Part shown: in pieces, positions 9,224-16,483 of the stretch
Layout of the letters: the number at the start of each line of letters is the position of its first letter
Numbering within the stretch: position 1 is the stretch's first letter
Source: Paenibacillus planticolens
GTDB lineage: Bacteria > Bacillota > Bacilli > Paenibacillales > NBRC-103111
Assembly (NCBI RefSeq): GCF_013141725.1
Contig: NZ_WHNZ01000026.1
Span: forward strand, 157,984 to 221,983
Direction of reading: 5' to 3'
DNA: 64,000 nt
The notes under the pieces: generated by a model
The model's input: the letters and a program-made list of their open reading frames with translations, nothing else
What the model was told of the DNA's origin: nothing
Database searches by the model: none
Translations under genes and position numbers: made by a program

Positions 9224-10846
9224 ATGATATTACGCAAACCATTAATATCCCTGATCTTGGCGGTCGGCGTCCTCGCGCTAACAGCCTGCAGCGCTGCCGC
9301 TCCCTCTGCATCGCCGACGGGAACCGCCCCGCCAAAAGAAGCGGGACAGGGACAGGATCAACCGGATACAGCCAAGAACACGATGACGTATTGGGCGGAG
9401 CTTAACGGCAATGCGGCAAGCGTGAAGCCGAATACGCAAGATGTGCCCTTTTTTCAAGAATGGCAAAAACGGACGGGGGTCCGCCTCAAATTCATCCAGC
9501 CTCCGGCGAATCAAGCCAAAGAAGCGATGAATGTGCTGCTCGCGTCCGGGGATTTGCCGGATATGATGGAATATGAATGGGACAGTTATCCAGGAGGCCC
9601 TGAAAAGGCGATCGGCGACGGGTATATTTTGAGATTAAATGAGCTTATCGACAACTACGCGCCTAATCTTAAGAAATATTTAGCGGAGCATCCGGACGTA
9701 GACAAACAGGTCAAAACCGACAACGGCAGCTATTATGTATTTCCGTTCATTCGGGGCGACAATTTGCTGCGCACGTATCAAGGTCCCATTATCCGGAAGG
9801 ACTGGCTGGATGAGCTGGGTCTTCAGATACCGACGACTATGGATGAGTGGTACACCGTATTAAAGGCTTTTAAGGAAAAGAAAGGCGTCGAGGCCCCTTT
9901 AACGTTTCTAGGCGTTCCAAATCCGCTATTCGGTATTGACGGCGGTGCTTTCGTTGGCGCATTCGGGATCAAAAAAGGGTTCTATCTGGATAAGGGACAA
10001 GTGAAATTCGGTCCGATGGAACAAGGCTATAAACAATTTCTGGCGACCTTTCATAAATGGTATGCCGAGGGGCTGCTGGATAGAAATATTGCCACGGTAG
10101 ACACCAAAACGATGGACTCCAACATGATAACAGGACGAAGCGGGGCCACGATCTGGAATGCCGGCGCAGGGCTCGGAAAATGGCAGCCCATCGTGGAAGA
10201 GAAGAACAAAGGCGTCATGTTCGCAGCGGCTCCTTATCCGGTGCTGAATAAAGGCGACAAGCCGGAGTTCGGCCAACGCAGTTATGCCTATGTAGGAACA
10301 GGCGGCGTGGCGATTTCGAGCAAAAGCAAACATGCGGAAGCGGCCGCCAAACTGCTCGATTACGGATACAGCGAGGAAGGACACATGCTGTTCAACTTCG
10401 GCATCGAGGGAACCAGCTATACGATGGAAGACGGATATCCGACGTATACCGATTTCATTTTGCGCAACCGCGATAAGCTGGCGCCGGCTCAAGCGCTTGC
10501 GATGTATTCGCGGGCGAGCTATTTTGGCCCCTTCGTCCAGGATGTTCGGTATATGGAGCAATATTACACCTTGCCCCAGCAACGGAAGGCGGTTCTGGAG
10601 TGGTCGAACACGAATGTGGATCAACACACGATGCCGCAAATTCCGAGAACGGAGCTCGAGAACGCGGAACTGTCCTCCATAATGAACGATGTCACGACAC
10701 TGGTTGACGAGATGTCTTTGAAAATTATTCTTGGCGTGGAATCCGTGGATACGTTTGACAGCTATGTGAGCAAAATGAAATCTTCCAAAATAGATCGGGC
10801 GCTGCAGATACAGAAGCTGGCCATCGACCGCCATGAAAAACGTTAG
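9224..10846 (+). CDS. Second LplA-type lipoprotein solute-binding protein, paralogue of the one at 3136
   Basis: About 540 residues; the lipobox LALTAC gives a lipid-modified Cys near residue 22. It aligns collinearly with the binding protein at 3136 through most of its length ('TYWAELNGNAASVKPN', 'VPFFQEWQKRTGVRLKF', 'GDLPDMMEYEWDSYPGGPEKAI', 'IIRKDWLDELGL'), so the two arose by duplication. ATG 9209 is in frame, but the GGAGG at 9211-9215 lies after it and serves ATG 9224. It follows the membrane AraC regulator and has no permeases of its own. It may deliver a different ligand to the permeases at 4832-6680, or act as a sensor partner. Confidence 0.88.
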   Translation: MILRKPLISLILAVGVLALTACSAAAPSASPTGTAPPKEAGQGQDQPDTAKNTMTYWAELNGNAASVKPNTQDVPFFQEWQKRTGVRLKFIQPPANQAKEAMNVLLASGDLPDMMEYEWDSYPGGPEKAIGDGYILRLNELIDNYAPNLKKYLAEHPDVDKQVKTDNGSYYVFPFIRGDNLLRTYQGPIIRKDWLDELGLQIPTTMDEWYTVLKAFKEKKGVEAPLTFLGVPNPLFGIDGGAFVGAFGIKKGFYLDKGQVKFGPMEQGYKQFLATFHKWYAEGLLDRNIATVDTKTMDSNMITGRSGATIWNAGAGLGKWQPIVEEKNKGVMFAAAPYPVLNKGDKPEFGQRSYAYVGTGGVAISSKSKHAEAAAKLLDYGYSEEGHMLFNFGIEGTSYTMEDGYPTYTDFILRNRDKLAPAQALAMYSRASYFGPFVQDVRYMEQYYTLPQQRKAVLEWSNTNVDQHTMPQIPRTELENAELSSIMNDVTTLVDEMSLKIILGVESVDTFDSYVSKMKSSKIDRALQIQKLAIDRHEKR

Positions 10847-10861
10847 ATACGATTGAAAATG

Positions 10862-10891
10862 TTGACACCGCTTGCTTAATATTGCTACCAT
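10862..10891 (+). promoter_or_regulatory. Sigma-A-type promoter of the DeoR gene
   Basis: Perfect -35 TTGACA at 10862-10867 and TACCAT at 10886-10891, an 18-base spacer, 33 bases before the ATG. The -10 matches 4 of 6 consensus positions. Confidence 0.6.
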
Positions 10892-10924
10892 ATGAGTTAG
10901 TGAATTGACCAGGAGGAAGGTAGC

Positions 10925-11710
10925 ATGTCATTAATCGGAGAAGAGCGCAAAGACTACATATTAAACCTTCTTAATCTTGAGGGCAAAGTAAAGACGACAG
11001 AGTTAGTTGAAAGTCTGAATGTCTCGTCTGAATCGGTCCGCAGATATCTCGAGGAATTGGAAGAAGAGAACAAATTGAAGCGGGTTTACGGCGGAGCAGT
11101 GAAAATTAATATTTCGCGCGAGGAGCCGTCCCATTTAAAGCGGGAAATTTTGCATGCCGATGAAAAGAAAATGATAGGCCGGAAAGCGGCTACGTTAGTA
11201 GAAGACAATGAGGTCATTTTCATCGATGACGGTTCAACGACACTGCATATAATTGATTATTTGCTGAATAAGAAGAACATTACTGTGCTCACGAATTCCG
11301 TTCCGGCCCTTTACCTGCTAATCGATTATAAGAACAAGGAACTGCTTACAGGTGATATTTTCTTTATCGGGGGCAAAGTAAGCCCTCTGCAGTCGCGCGT
11401 CGTTGGTTCAATGGCTGAAAAAATGATCGAGAACTTTTATGTGGATAAAGCTTTTATTTCGATAGACGGGATTATGTTGGATAAAGGGATCACCGCTTTC
11501 GACGAAGACCGGGGGCAATTTGCGAAAAAACTGATTGAGCAATCGAAGATCAGCATTGTCGTAACGGACCACTCGAAATTCGGACAAGTTCAATTCTACA
11601 AAATTGCGGATTTGAACAAGATCGATATTATCGTCAGCAATGTGGGCGCTCCGAAGGAATGGAAAGATCAATTGGAACACAAAGATATTACATGGCTTCA
11701 AGCGGAATAA
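10925..11710 (+). CDS. DeoR-family transcriptional regulator (paralogue of the phosphonate-operon regulator)
   Basis: A 261-residue regulator: N-terminal DeoR helix-turn-helix (residues 5-60, 'KTTELVESLNVSSESVRRYLEELEE', 'KRVYGGAV') and a DeoR sensor domain ('IFIDDGSTTLHIIDYLL', 'VLTNSVPALY', 'FFIGGKV', 'DKAFISIDGI', 'VVTDHSKFG'). Start ATG follows GGAGGAAGG. It aligns without gaps to the DeoR protein at 39653, also 261 residues, with around two thirds of residues identical by eye, so they are recent paralogues. Unlike that copy it stands alone: its own promoter, a terminator after it, and no metabolic gene downstream. Its effector is unknown; a phosphorylated metabolite would be typical of the family. 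It may cross-regulate the phosphonate operon. Confidence 0.9.
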   Translation: MSLIGEERKDYILNLLNLEGKVKTTELVESLNVSSESVRRYLEELEEENKLKRVYGGAVKINISREEPSHLKREILHADEKKMIGRKAATLVEDNEVIFIDDGSTTLHIIDYLLNKKNITVLTNSVPALYLLIDYKNKELLTGDIFFIGGKVSPLQSRVVGSMAEKMIENFYVDKAFISIDGIMLDKGITAFDEDRGQFAKKLIEQSKISIVVTDHSKFGQVQFYKIADLNKIDIIVSNVGAPKEWKDQLEHKDITWLQAE

Positions 11711-11719
11711 AAGATAGAT

Positions 11720-11757
11720 AAGAACCTGTGGAGATGTGCTCCTCGGGTTCTTTTTTT
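11720..11757 (+). terminator. Intrinsic terminator after the DeoR gene
   Basis: AAGAACC pairs with GGGTTCTT around an inner GGAG/CTCC stem, followed by a run of seven T residues. Confidence 0.88.
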
Positions 11758-11840
11758 ATGCGGACTGCGGAAAGTACATCAAAATCAGCATCTTCAAAAC
11801 GCAGTTTTCAATCCATGCCCCCCTCCCCCTCCGATGTGTC

Positions 11841-11916
11841 AGCTGAGACGTCGCTTTTCAGCGTTAAAGTAGGCGGAGAGGGAAAAAGTTTGAAGTTAAC
11901 GCTGTAAAAGGAGCTT
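11841..11916 (+). repeat. Two-armed intergenic palindromic element A1 (76 bp)
   Basis: Begins AGCTGAGACGTCG and carries the arms CTTTTCAGCGTTAA (11854-11867) and TTAACGCTGTAAAAG (about 11896-11910), which pair as a hairpin. A second copy (A2) starts 112 bases downstream with the same order, differing by scattered substitutions. There is no gene in the 1,034-base interval 11711-12744. Short open frames that cross it show no homology or ribosome binding site. Confidence 0.8.
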
Positions 11917-11952
11917 AAAGTTGGGGAACAGGCGCTGCTCCCCTCGTTTTTC

Positions 11953-12029
11953 CAGCTGAGACGTCGTTTTTCAGCGTAAAGCAGGCGGAGTGGGGAAAAG
12001 GTTGAAGTTAACGCTGTAAAACAAGCTAA
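11953..12029 (+). repeat. Two-armed intergenic palindromic element A2 (77 bp)
   Basis: Second copy of A1: AGCTGAGACGTCG at the left, arms TTTTTCAGCGTAAA and GTTAACGCTGTAAAAC at the right, and a similar purine-rich middle (GGCGGAG, GGGGAAAAG, TTGAAG). The length nearly equals that of A1 and of element C. Confidence 0.8.
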
Positions 12030-12043
12030 AAACGTGAGGGAGA

Positions 12044-12120
12044 GGGAACTGAGGGCCGCTATTGTGGCATGTTTGCTCAGTTAGTCGAGCAGACGTAATA
12101 GCGGTAGCGCAGTTTTGTCC
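12044..12120 (+). repeat. Two-armed intergenic palindromic element C (77 bp)
   Basis: The left arm GGGAACTGAGGGCCGCTATT (12044-12063) pairs imperfectly with AATAGCGGTAGCGCAG (about 12098-12113) and onward to 12120. Between them is a small inner hairpin TGCTC / GAGCA. The left arm resembles the arms of the four-armed elements B1 and B2. Its 77-bp length equals the inner arm pair of B2, which also has a GAGCA/TGCTC hairpin at its centre. Confidence 0.7.
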
Positions 12121-12125
12121 TCGCT

Positions 12126-12305
12126 AACGGACGGAGTAGCCCTTATTCGATGGAAAAGAACCTCTTCTAACATGCAACGGACATCAGCGCTGTTACTTGC
12201 ACACTTGGGGACTGATTTCTCCCCGAAATTGGCAAATAAGGACTCCGGTGTCCGTCAGCAGAGAGACACGTCGCTCTTCGCGAATATAACGGCTGCTGTG
12301 TCCGA
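12126..12305 (+). repeat. Four-armed intergenic element D (about 180 bp)
   Basis: Two forward arms start AACGGACGGAGTAGCCC (12126) and AACGGACATCAGCGCTG (12176), 50 bases apart. Two inverted arms end at GTGTCCGT (12255) and GTGTCCG (about 12304), also about 50 apart. The arm sequence differs from B1/B2, but the order (forward, forward, reverse, reverse), the spacing and the total length are the same. Confidence 0.72.
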
Positions 12306-12341
12306 AGGGTGATGAGACAAATGTATAGGTTTAGACAAGGA

Positions 12342-12372
12342 CCTAGCCGCCGCAGGCTGGGTTTTTCTTTTT
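12342..12372 (+). terminator. Terminator-like hairpin inside the repeat cluster
   Basis: CCTAGCC (12342-12348) pairs with GGCTGGG (12355-12361), including one T-G wobble, followed by TTTTTCTTTTT. No gene ends just upstream, so it may stop read-through across the repeats or end a small unannotated RNA. Confidence 0.55.
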
Positions 12373-12398
12373 GCCCAAACGCTCCCCGCAGGCAGGTA

Positions 12399-12579
12399 GG
12401 GGAACTACAGGGCGCTATTTTTCCCCAAATAGCTCTTTGGGCGAGGAAGGGGGAACTACGGTCCGCTATTTCGCCAATTCCCATACATATTTGGAGGATC
12501 AAGGTGAAATAAGACCCTGGAGTTCCCTTCGATCCCCGGAATTCCGTTTTTTTGCCTAAATAAAGCCCTGTAGTTCCCC
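12399..12579 (+). repeat. Four-armed intergenic element B1 (about 181 bp)
   Basis: Forward arms GGGGAACTACAGGGCGCTAT (12399) and GGGGAACTACGGTCCGCTAT (12450) are followed by inverted arms AAATAAGACCCTGGAGTTCCC-like (12506-12527) and AAATAAAGCCCTGTAGTTCC-like (12557-12579). Arm-to-arm steps are 51, 56 and 51 bases. A CCCAAA/TTTGGG hairpin lies between the first two arms. The same element, with the same geometry, recurs at 44313-44491. Confidence 0.85.
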
Positions 12580-12693
12580 TTCAATAAGGCGAACTTGAAT
12601 CTGTCCCAAGCACACGGGGTAGTTGCAGGCATTTTTACCTAATATCGGAAATTATTCGACTTTTTCAAGAAAATACTCCACTCTCAAATGAAC

Positions 12694-12723
12694 CGTTTAC
12701 AGCTAAGATGATAACAGTAAACG
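12694..12723 (+). promoter_or_regulatory. Inverted repeat CGTTTAC / GTAAACG upstream of the ABC operon, candidate operator
   Basis: CGTTTAC at 12694-12700 and its exact inverse GTAAACG at 12717-12723, 16 bases apart, end seven bases before the ribosome binding site of the ATPase gene. The half-site resembles the right half of a CcpA cre box, but neither copy matches a full cre. A dimeric sugar-responsive regulator is the likely ligand. Confidence 0.5.
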
Positions 12724-12744
12724 ATATCGAGGTGAACACAAGCA

Positions 12745-14244
12745 GTGATACAACCACTCGTGCAAATGGAAGGGATTGACAAGCATTTTCCCGGCGTTCA
12801 AGCACTTTCAAGCTGCCAATTTGAACTGAACCCGGGTGAAGTTCACGCCTTAGTCGGCGAGAATGGGGCCGGCAAATCGACGATGATGAAGATTTTAACC
12901 GGTATTTACCAGAAAGACGGAGGACGCCTCCTGTTGAAAGGACAAGAAGTTCATATCCCGGATACGAAATCAGCCCAATTGCTCGGCATCAGCATCATTC
13001 ATCAAGAGCTTAATTTAATCCCCGATTTGACGATCGCGCAAAATATGTTCATTGGCCGGGAGCCGCGCAAATCACTGCGATTTTTACTGCATGAGAAGAA
13101 AATGAACGACGATACGGCGGAGCTCCTGAAACATCTGAATTTGAACTTGGATCCGCGTATGAAAATATCGGAGCTTAGCGTAGCGAAGCAGCAGATGATT
13201 GAGATCGCCAAAGCATTGTCGTTCAATTCCGAGGTGCTCATCATGGACGAACCCACAGCGGCTTTGACGGAAACGGAAATTAACGAATTGTTCCGGATGA
13301 TTGAGAAGCTGCGCCGAAACGGCGTGGGAATTGTTTACATTTCCCATCGCATGGAGGAGCTTAGAAGGATTAGCGACCGCATCACGGTCATGCGGGATGG
13401 CCGTTATATTGCCACTGTCCCAACGAGGGAAACCTCCATGGACACGATCATCTCGATGATGGTAGGCAGAGAAATCCAGGTAGAGAAGAGCCCGCGCCTG
13501 CAAGCCGGATCGAAGCAAAATGTCCTGGAAGTCAGAAATCTCGGCAGAGGGAACGTTTTTAAGGAGATTAGCTTTACGGTGCATGCCGGTGAAATTGTCG
13601 GGGTTGCCGGTTTGATGGGGGCTGGACGAACCGAGGTGGCTAGAGCGATCTTCGGCGCAGATCGAATGGACACTGGCGACGTCTACATGAACGGTAAGAA
13701 AGTAAGTATTCGTGGCACCCACGATGCGGTGAAACACGGAATCGGTTACTTATCGGAGGACCGCAAGCGCTATGGGCTGGTCGTGGATATGGAGCTCGGA
13801 GCCAATATCGCGCTGCCTTCCCTGAAGAAATTCCGCAACAGCTTCGGATGGATGAGAGATGGCTCTATCGAACGGATATCGGGACAATATGTGGAAGCAT
13901 TGAAAATAAAGACGCCGAGTGTGCAGCAGAAAGCCAAGTTTCTGTCAGGCGGCAATCAGCAAAAGGTCGTCATTGGAAAATGGCTGCACCGGGATTGTCA
14001 GGTGCTCATCTTCGATGAGCCGACAAGAGGCATCGACGTAGGGGCGAAATCGGAGATTTACGCGCTGCTTGAGGATTTGGCCAAGCAAGGGAAAGCCATT
14101 CTCATGATTTCCTCGGAGCTGCCCGAAATTTTGCGCTTAAGCCACCGCGTTCTGGTGATGTGCGAGGGCCGAATTACCGGCGAGCTTCCGGGGGAACTAG
14201 CCAATCAAGAAGAGATTATGAGACTGGCGACAAGCCGTAATTAA
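12745..14244 (+). CDS. Sugar ABC transporter ATP-binding protein (RbsA/XylG/MglA type)
   Basis: A 499-residue tandem ABC ATPase of the CUT2 carbohydrate family. The first domain has Walker A GENGAGKST (about residue 40), signature 'LSVAKQQMIEIAKAL' and Walker B 'VLIMDEPTAAL'. The second has the degenerate Walker A 'GLMGAGRTE' typical of this family, 'LSGGNQQKVVIGKWL' and 'VLIFDEPTRGIDVG'. It drives uptake of a monosaccharide such as ribose, xylose or galactose with the permease at 14261 and the binding protein at 15326. Start is GTG 12745 with GAGGTG nine bases upstream. It is the first gene of the operon, after the CGTTTAC inverted repeat. Confidence 0.93.
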   Translation: MIQPLVQMEGIDKHFPGVQALSSCQFELNPGEVHALVGENGAGKSTMMKILTGIYQKDGGRLLLKGQEVHIPDTKSAQLLGISIIHQELNLIPDLTIAQNMFIGREPRKSLRFLLHEKKMNDDTAELLKHLNLNLDPRMKISELSVAKQQMIEIAKALSFNSEVLIMDEPTAALTETEINELFRMIEKLRRNGVGIVYISHRMEELRRISDRITVMRDGRYIATVPTRETSMDTIISMMVGREIQVEKSPRLQAGSKQNVLEVRNLGRGNVFKEISFTVHAGEIVGVAGLMGAGRTEVARAIFGADRMDTGDVYMNGKKVSIRGTHDAVKHGIGYLSEDRKRYGLVVDMELGANIALPSLKKFRNSFGWMRDGSIERISGQYVEALKIKTPSVQQKAKFLSGGNQQKVVIGKWLHRDCQVLIFDEPTRGIDVGAKSEIYALLEDLAKQGKAILMISSELPEILRLSHRVLVMCEGRITGELPGELANQEEIMRLATSRN

Positions 14245-14260
14245 GAAAGGAAGGTCATCT

Positions 14261-15259
14261 ATGCAGTTAAGCTCTTTGAAAATTTCGAGGCCACCCCTGC
14301 GAAAGACAGCCGCGACACAGAAACTATTAGCTTTCGCGAGTTTGGCGCTTTTAGTTGTCATTTTCTCCGTATCCTCCAGCAATTTCCTGCAATTTACCAA
14401 TATCGTCGGGATTCTCTTATCTACGGCCGTTATCGGCGTACTGGCACTAGGTTCGACATTCGTCATTATCGCAGGAGGCATCGATCTAAGTGTCGGTACG
14501 GTGATGACCTTCTCCGCTGTGATGACGGGTGTATTCATCACCGAATGGCATTTGCCGATTCCAATCGGAATTGTGGCGGGGATTTTAACTGGTGTCCTCT
14601 GCGGATTGTTCAGCGGTTTTGCAGTAGCCAAGATGGGCATTCCACCGTTTATTGCAACGCTTGCCGTTATGATGATGACCAAAGGGCTGTCACTCGTCAT
14701 TTCCCATGCCAAACCGATTTATTTTAATGAAACGCCGGCTTTTCGTCAAATTGCGATGGGGTCGGTGCTGGAGAAGGTGATTCCGGGATTCGCAGTGCCG
14801 AATGCCATCCTCATTTTCTTTGGACTGGCGATTATTTCGAGCTTGGTGCTGACCAAGACGGTCATCGGACGCTACAACTTCGCATTAGGCAGCAATGAAG
14901 AAGCAACCCGGTTATCCGGTGTTCATATTCATTTTTGGAAAATTGCTATTTATGTGTTGACAGGCTTATTCAGCGGGATTGCGGGAGTCATGATTGCTTC
15001 AAGATTAGACTCGGCTCAGCCGGCGCTTGGCATGGGGTATGAATTAGAAGCCATCGCGGCGGTCGTCATCGGAGGCACTTCGTTAAGCGGTGGACAGGGG
15101 TCTATTTTGGGAACGGTGATCGGGGCTTTGATTATGAGTGTGATGACGAATGGGTTAAGAATCTTATCCGTTCCTCAAGAATGGCAAACGGTTATCGTAG
15201 GTATCGTGGTTTTACTCGCAGTGTATGCAGACATCTTGCGCCGGCGCAAAGCGGGATAA
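14261..15259 (+). CDS. Sugar ABC transporter permease (RbsC type)
   Basis: A 332-residue polytopic membrane protein of the BPD_transp_2 family with about ten hydrophobic segments ('LLAFASLALLVVIFSVSS', 'VIGVLALGSTFVIIAGGIDLSVG', 'IPPFIATLAVMMMTKGLSLVI', 'AIAAVVIGGTSLSGGQGSILG'). The phrases 'GGIDLSVG' and 'VIGGTSLSGG' are hallmarks of RbsC-like permeases. It forms the channel of the importer with the ATPase 16 bases upstream. Start ATG 14261 has GAAAGGAAGG before it. Confidence 0.93.
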   Translation: MQLSSLKISRPPLRKTAATQKLLAFASLALLVVIFSVSSSNFLQFTNIVGILLSTAVIGVLALGSTFVIIAGGIDLSVGTVMTFSAVMTGVFITEWHLPIPIGIVAGILTGVLCGLFSGFAVAKMGIPPFIATLAVMMMTKGLSLVISHAKPIYFNETPAFRQIAMGSVLEKVIPGFAVPNAILIFFGLAIISSLVLTKTVIGRYNFALGSNEEATRLSGVHIHFWKIAIYVLTGLFSGIAGVMIASRLDSAQPALGMGYELEAIAAVVIGGTSLSGGQGSILGTVIGALIMSVMTNGLRILSVPQEWQTVIVGIVVLLAVYADILRRRKAG

Positions 15260-15325
15260 CGGCATTCGGTATTCATTCTTTATAAGAATTAATATACCAA
15301 ATTCATGTAAAAGGGAGACGACAAA

Positions 15326-16330
15326 ATGAAAAACAAAATGGGTAAACTGGTGATGGTCACCGCTGCGCTTACGCTTTCTGCATCTCTTCTGGCCGCTTGC
15401 GGCTCAAGTTCAACATCCGGCACACCGTCATCAACGGCAAAAACAGCTTCTTCAAACAGTGGCAAGCCTTATATTCCTGTGATCTCCAAAGGCTTTCAGC
15501 ATCAGTTCTGGCAAGCGGTGAAGCAAGGAGCGGAAAAGGCGGCGAAGGAATTTGACGTCACCATTACGTTCGAGGGGCCGGAAACCGAAGCGCAAGTCGA
15601 CAAACAGATTGAAATGTTGCAAGCCGCTTTAGATAAAAAGCCTACTGCCATCGCTTTCGCAGCGCTGGACAGCAAAGCGTCCGTCTCGCTCCTGCAGAAA
15701 GCCAAATCGTCGAATATTCCGGTTATCGGCTTCGATTCCGGCGTCGACAGCGACATTCCTGTCACCACGGCAGCTACGGATAATAAGAAAGCCGCAGCGC
15801 TCGCCGCTGACAAAATGGCGGAAAAAATCGGCGATGCCGGCGAAGTTGCCCTTGTCGTACACGACCAAACGAGCCGCACCGGCGTTGACCGCAGAGACGG
15901 CTTCGTGGAGCAGATCAAAGCGAAGCATCCCAACATCAAAATCGTTGACATTCAATACGGTGGCGGCGACCAATTGAAATCAACCGATTTGGCTAAGGCG
16001 ATTATTCAAGGGCATCCGAACCTGAAAGGTATTTTCGGGGCTAATGAAGGCTCGGCAATCGGTGTCGTCAACGCGGTAACGGAGCTCAAAAAAGATCAGC
16101 TGGTCATTATCGGCTATGACTCCGGCAAAGCGCAAATCGATGCGATTAAGAGCGGTAAAATGGCTGGAGCCATTACACAGGATCCGATCGGCATCGGCTA
16201 CTGGTCCGTCAAAGCGGCAGTCATGGCAAGCAAAGGCGAAAAAGTAGAGAAAATGATTGATACCGGCTTCCACTGGTATGATAAAAATAATATAGATTCG
16301 GCTGAGATCAAGGCGCTGCTGTATAACTAA
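15326..16330 (+). CDS. Sugar-binding lipoprotein (RbsB/XylF-like, Peripla_BP_4)
   Basis: A 334-residue type I periplasmic-binding-protein-fold lipoprotein. The signal ends at SLLAAC with the lipidated Cys near residue 25, then a Ser/Thr linker and the domain beginning 'IPVISKGFQHQFWQAVKQGAEKAAKEF'. Phrases 'IDMLQAALDKKPTAIAFAALDS'-like, 'VIGFDSGVDSD' and 'GIFGANEGSAIGV' fit the ribose/xylose/inosose-binding group. It is the extracellular receptor of the operon starting at 12745, and a terminator follows. It resembles the membrane-anchored binding protein at 19850, which probably senses the same sugar. Confidence 0.92.
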   Translation: MKNKMGKLVMVTAALTLSASLLAACGSSSTSGTPSSTAKTASSNSGKPYIPVISKGFQHQFWQAVKQGAEKAAKEFDVTITFEGPETEAQVDKQIEMLQAALDKKPTAIAFAALDSKASVSLLQKAKSSNIPVIGFDSGVDSDIPVTTAATDNKKAAALAADKMAEKIGDAGEVALVVHDQTSRTGVDRRDGFVEQIKAKHPNIKIVDIQYGGGDQLKSTDLAKAIIQGHPNLKGIFGANEGSAIGVVNAVTELKKDQLVIIGYDSGKAQIDAIKSGKMAGAITQDPIGIGYWSVKAAVMASKGEKVEKMIDTGFHWYDKNNIDSAEIKALLYN

Positions 16331-16356
16331 GGTGATGAGGCTGCCCCGGACATTGG

Positions 16357-16385
16357 AAAGGCTGCTCCTGCGGGCAGCCTTTTTG
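16357..16385 (+). terminator. Intrinsic terminator after the sugar importer operon
   Basis: AAGGCTGC / GCAGCCTT stem with a TCCTGCGG-type loop and a following T-run. Confidence 0.88.
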
Positions 16386-16416
16386 TCGAAAAAAAGTTAA
16401 GGCGGACGTACAGGAA

Positions 16417-16431
16417 ATGTAAGCGTTATTC
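16417..16431 (+). promoter_or_regulatory. Imperfect cre-like site upstream of the response regulator
   Basis: ATGTAAGCGTTATTC matches the CcpA consensus WTGNAANCGNWNNCW except at the last conserved C and the final W. It lies 52 bases before the response-regulator start, after the preceding terminator. Confidence 0.3.
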
Positions 16432-16483
16432 TCGAATAACTGTGTGATGTTCAAAATGAATTTGTTGATTCAGAGGTGGTAGG

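Noticed and set aside
9926..10891. Reverse-strand open frame of 321 codons opposite the second binding protein
   Set aside because: It is an antisense shadow of the lipoprotein gene: no ribosome binding site, no recognisable family, and a composition dominated by His, Arg and Ile as expected of a complement frame.
12115..12559. Several 60-110 codon frames on both strands in the intergenic interval
   Set aside because: They consist of the palindromic repeat arms, are mutually overlapping, and have no ribosome binding site or recognisable domain.
11841..12579. CRISPR array
   Set aside because: The repeats are inverted and imperfect, not direct and uniform; there are no spacer-sized unique segments between identical repeats and no cas genes.
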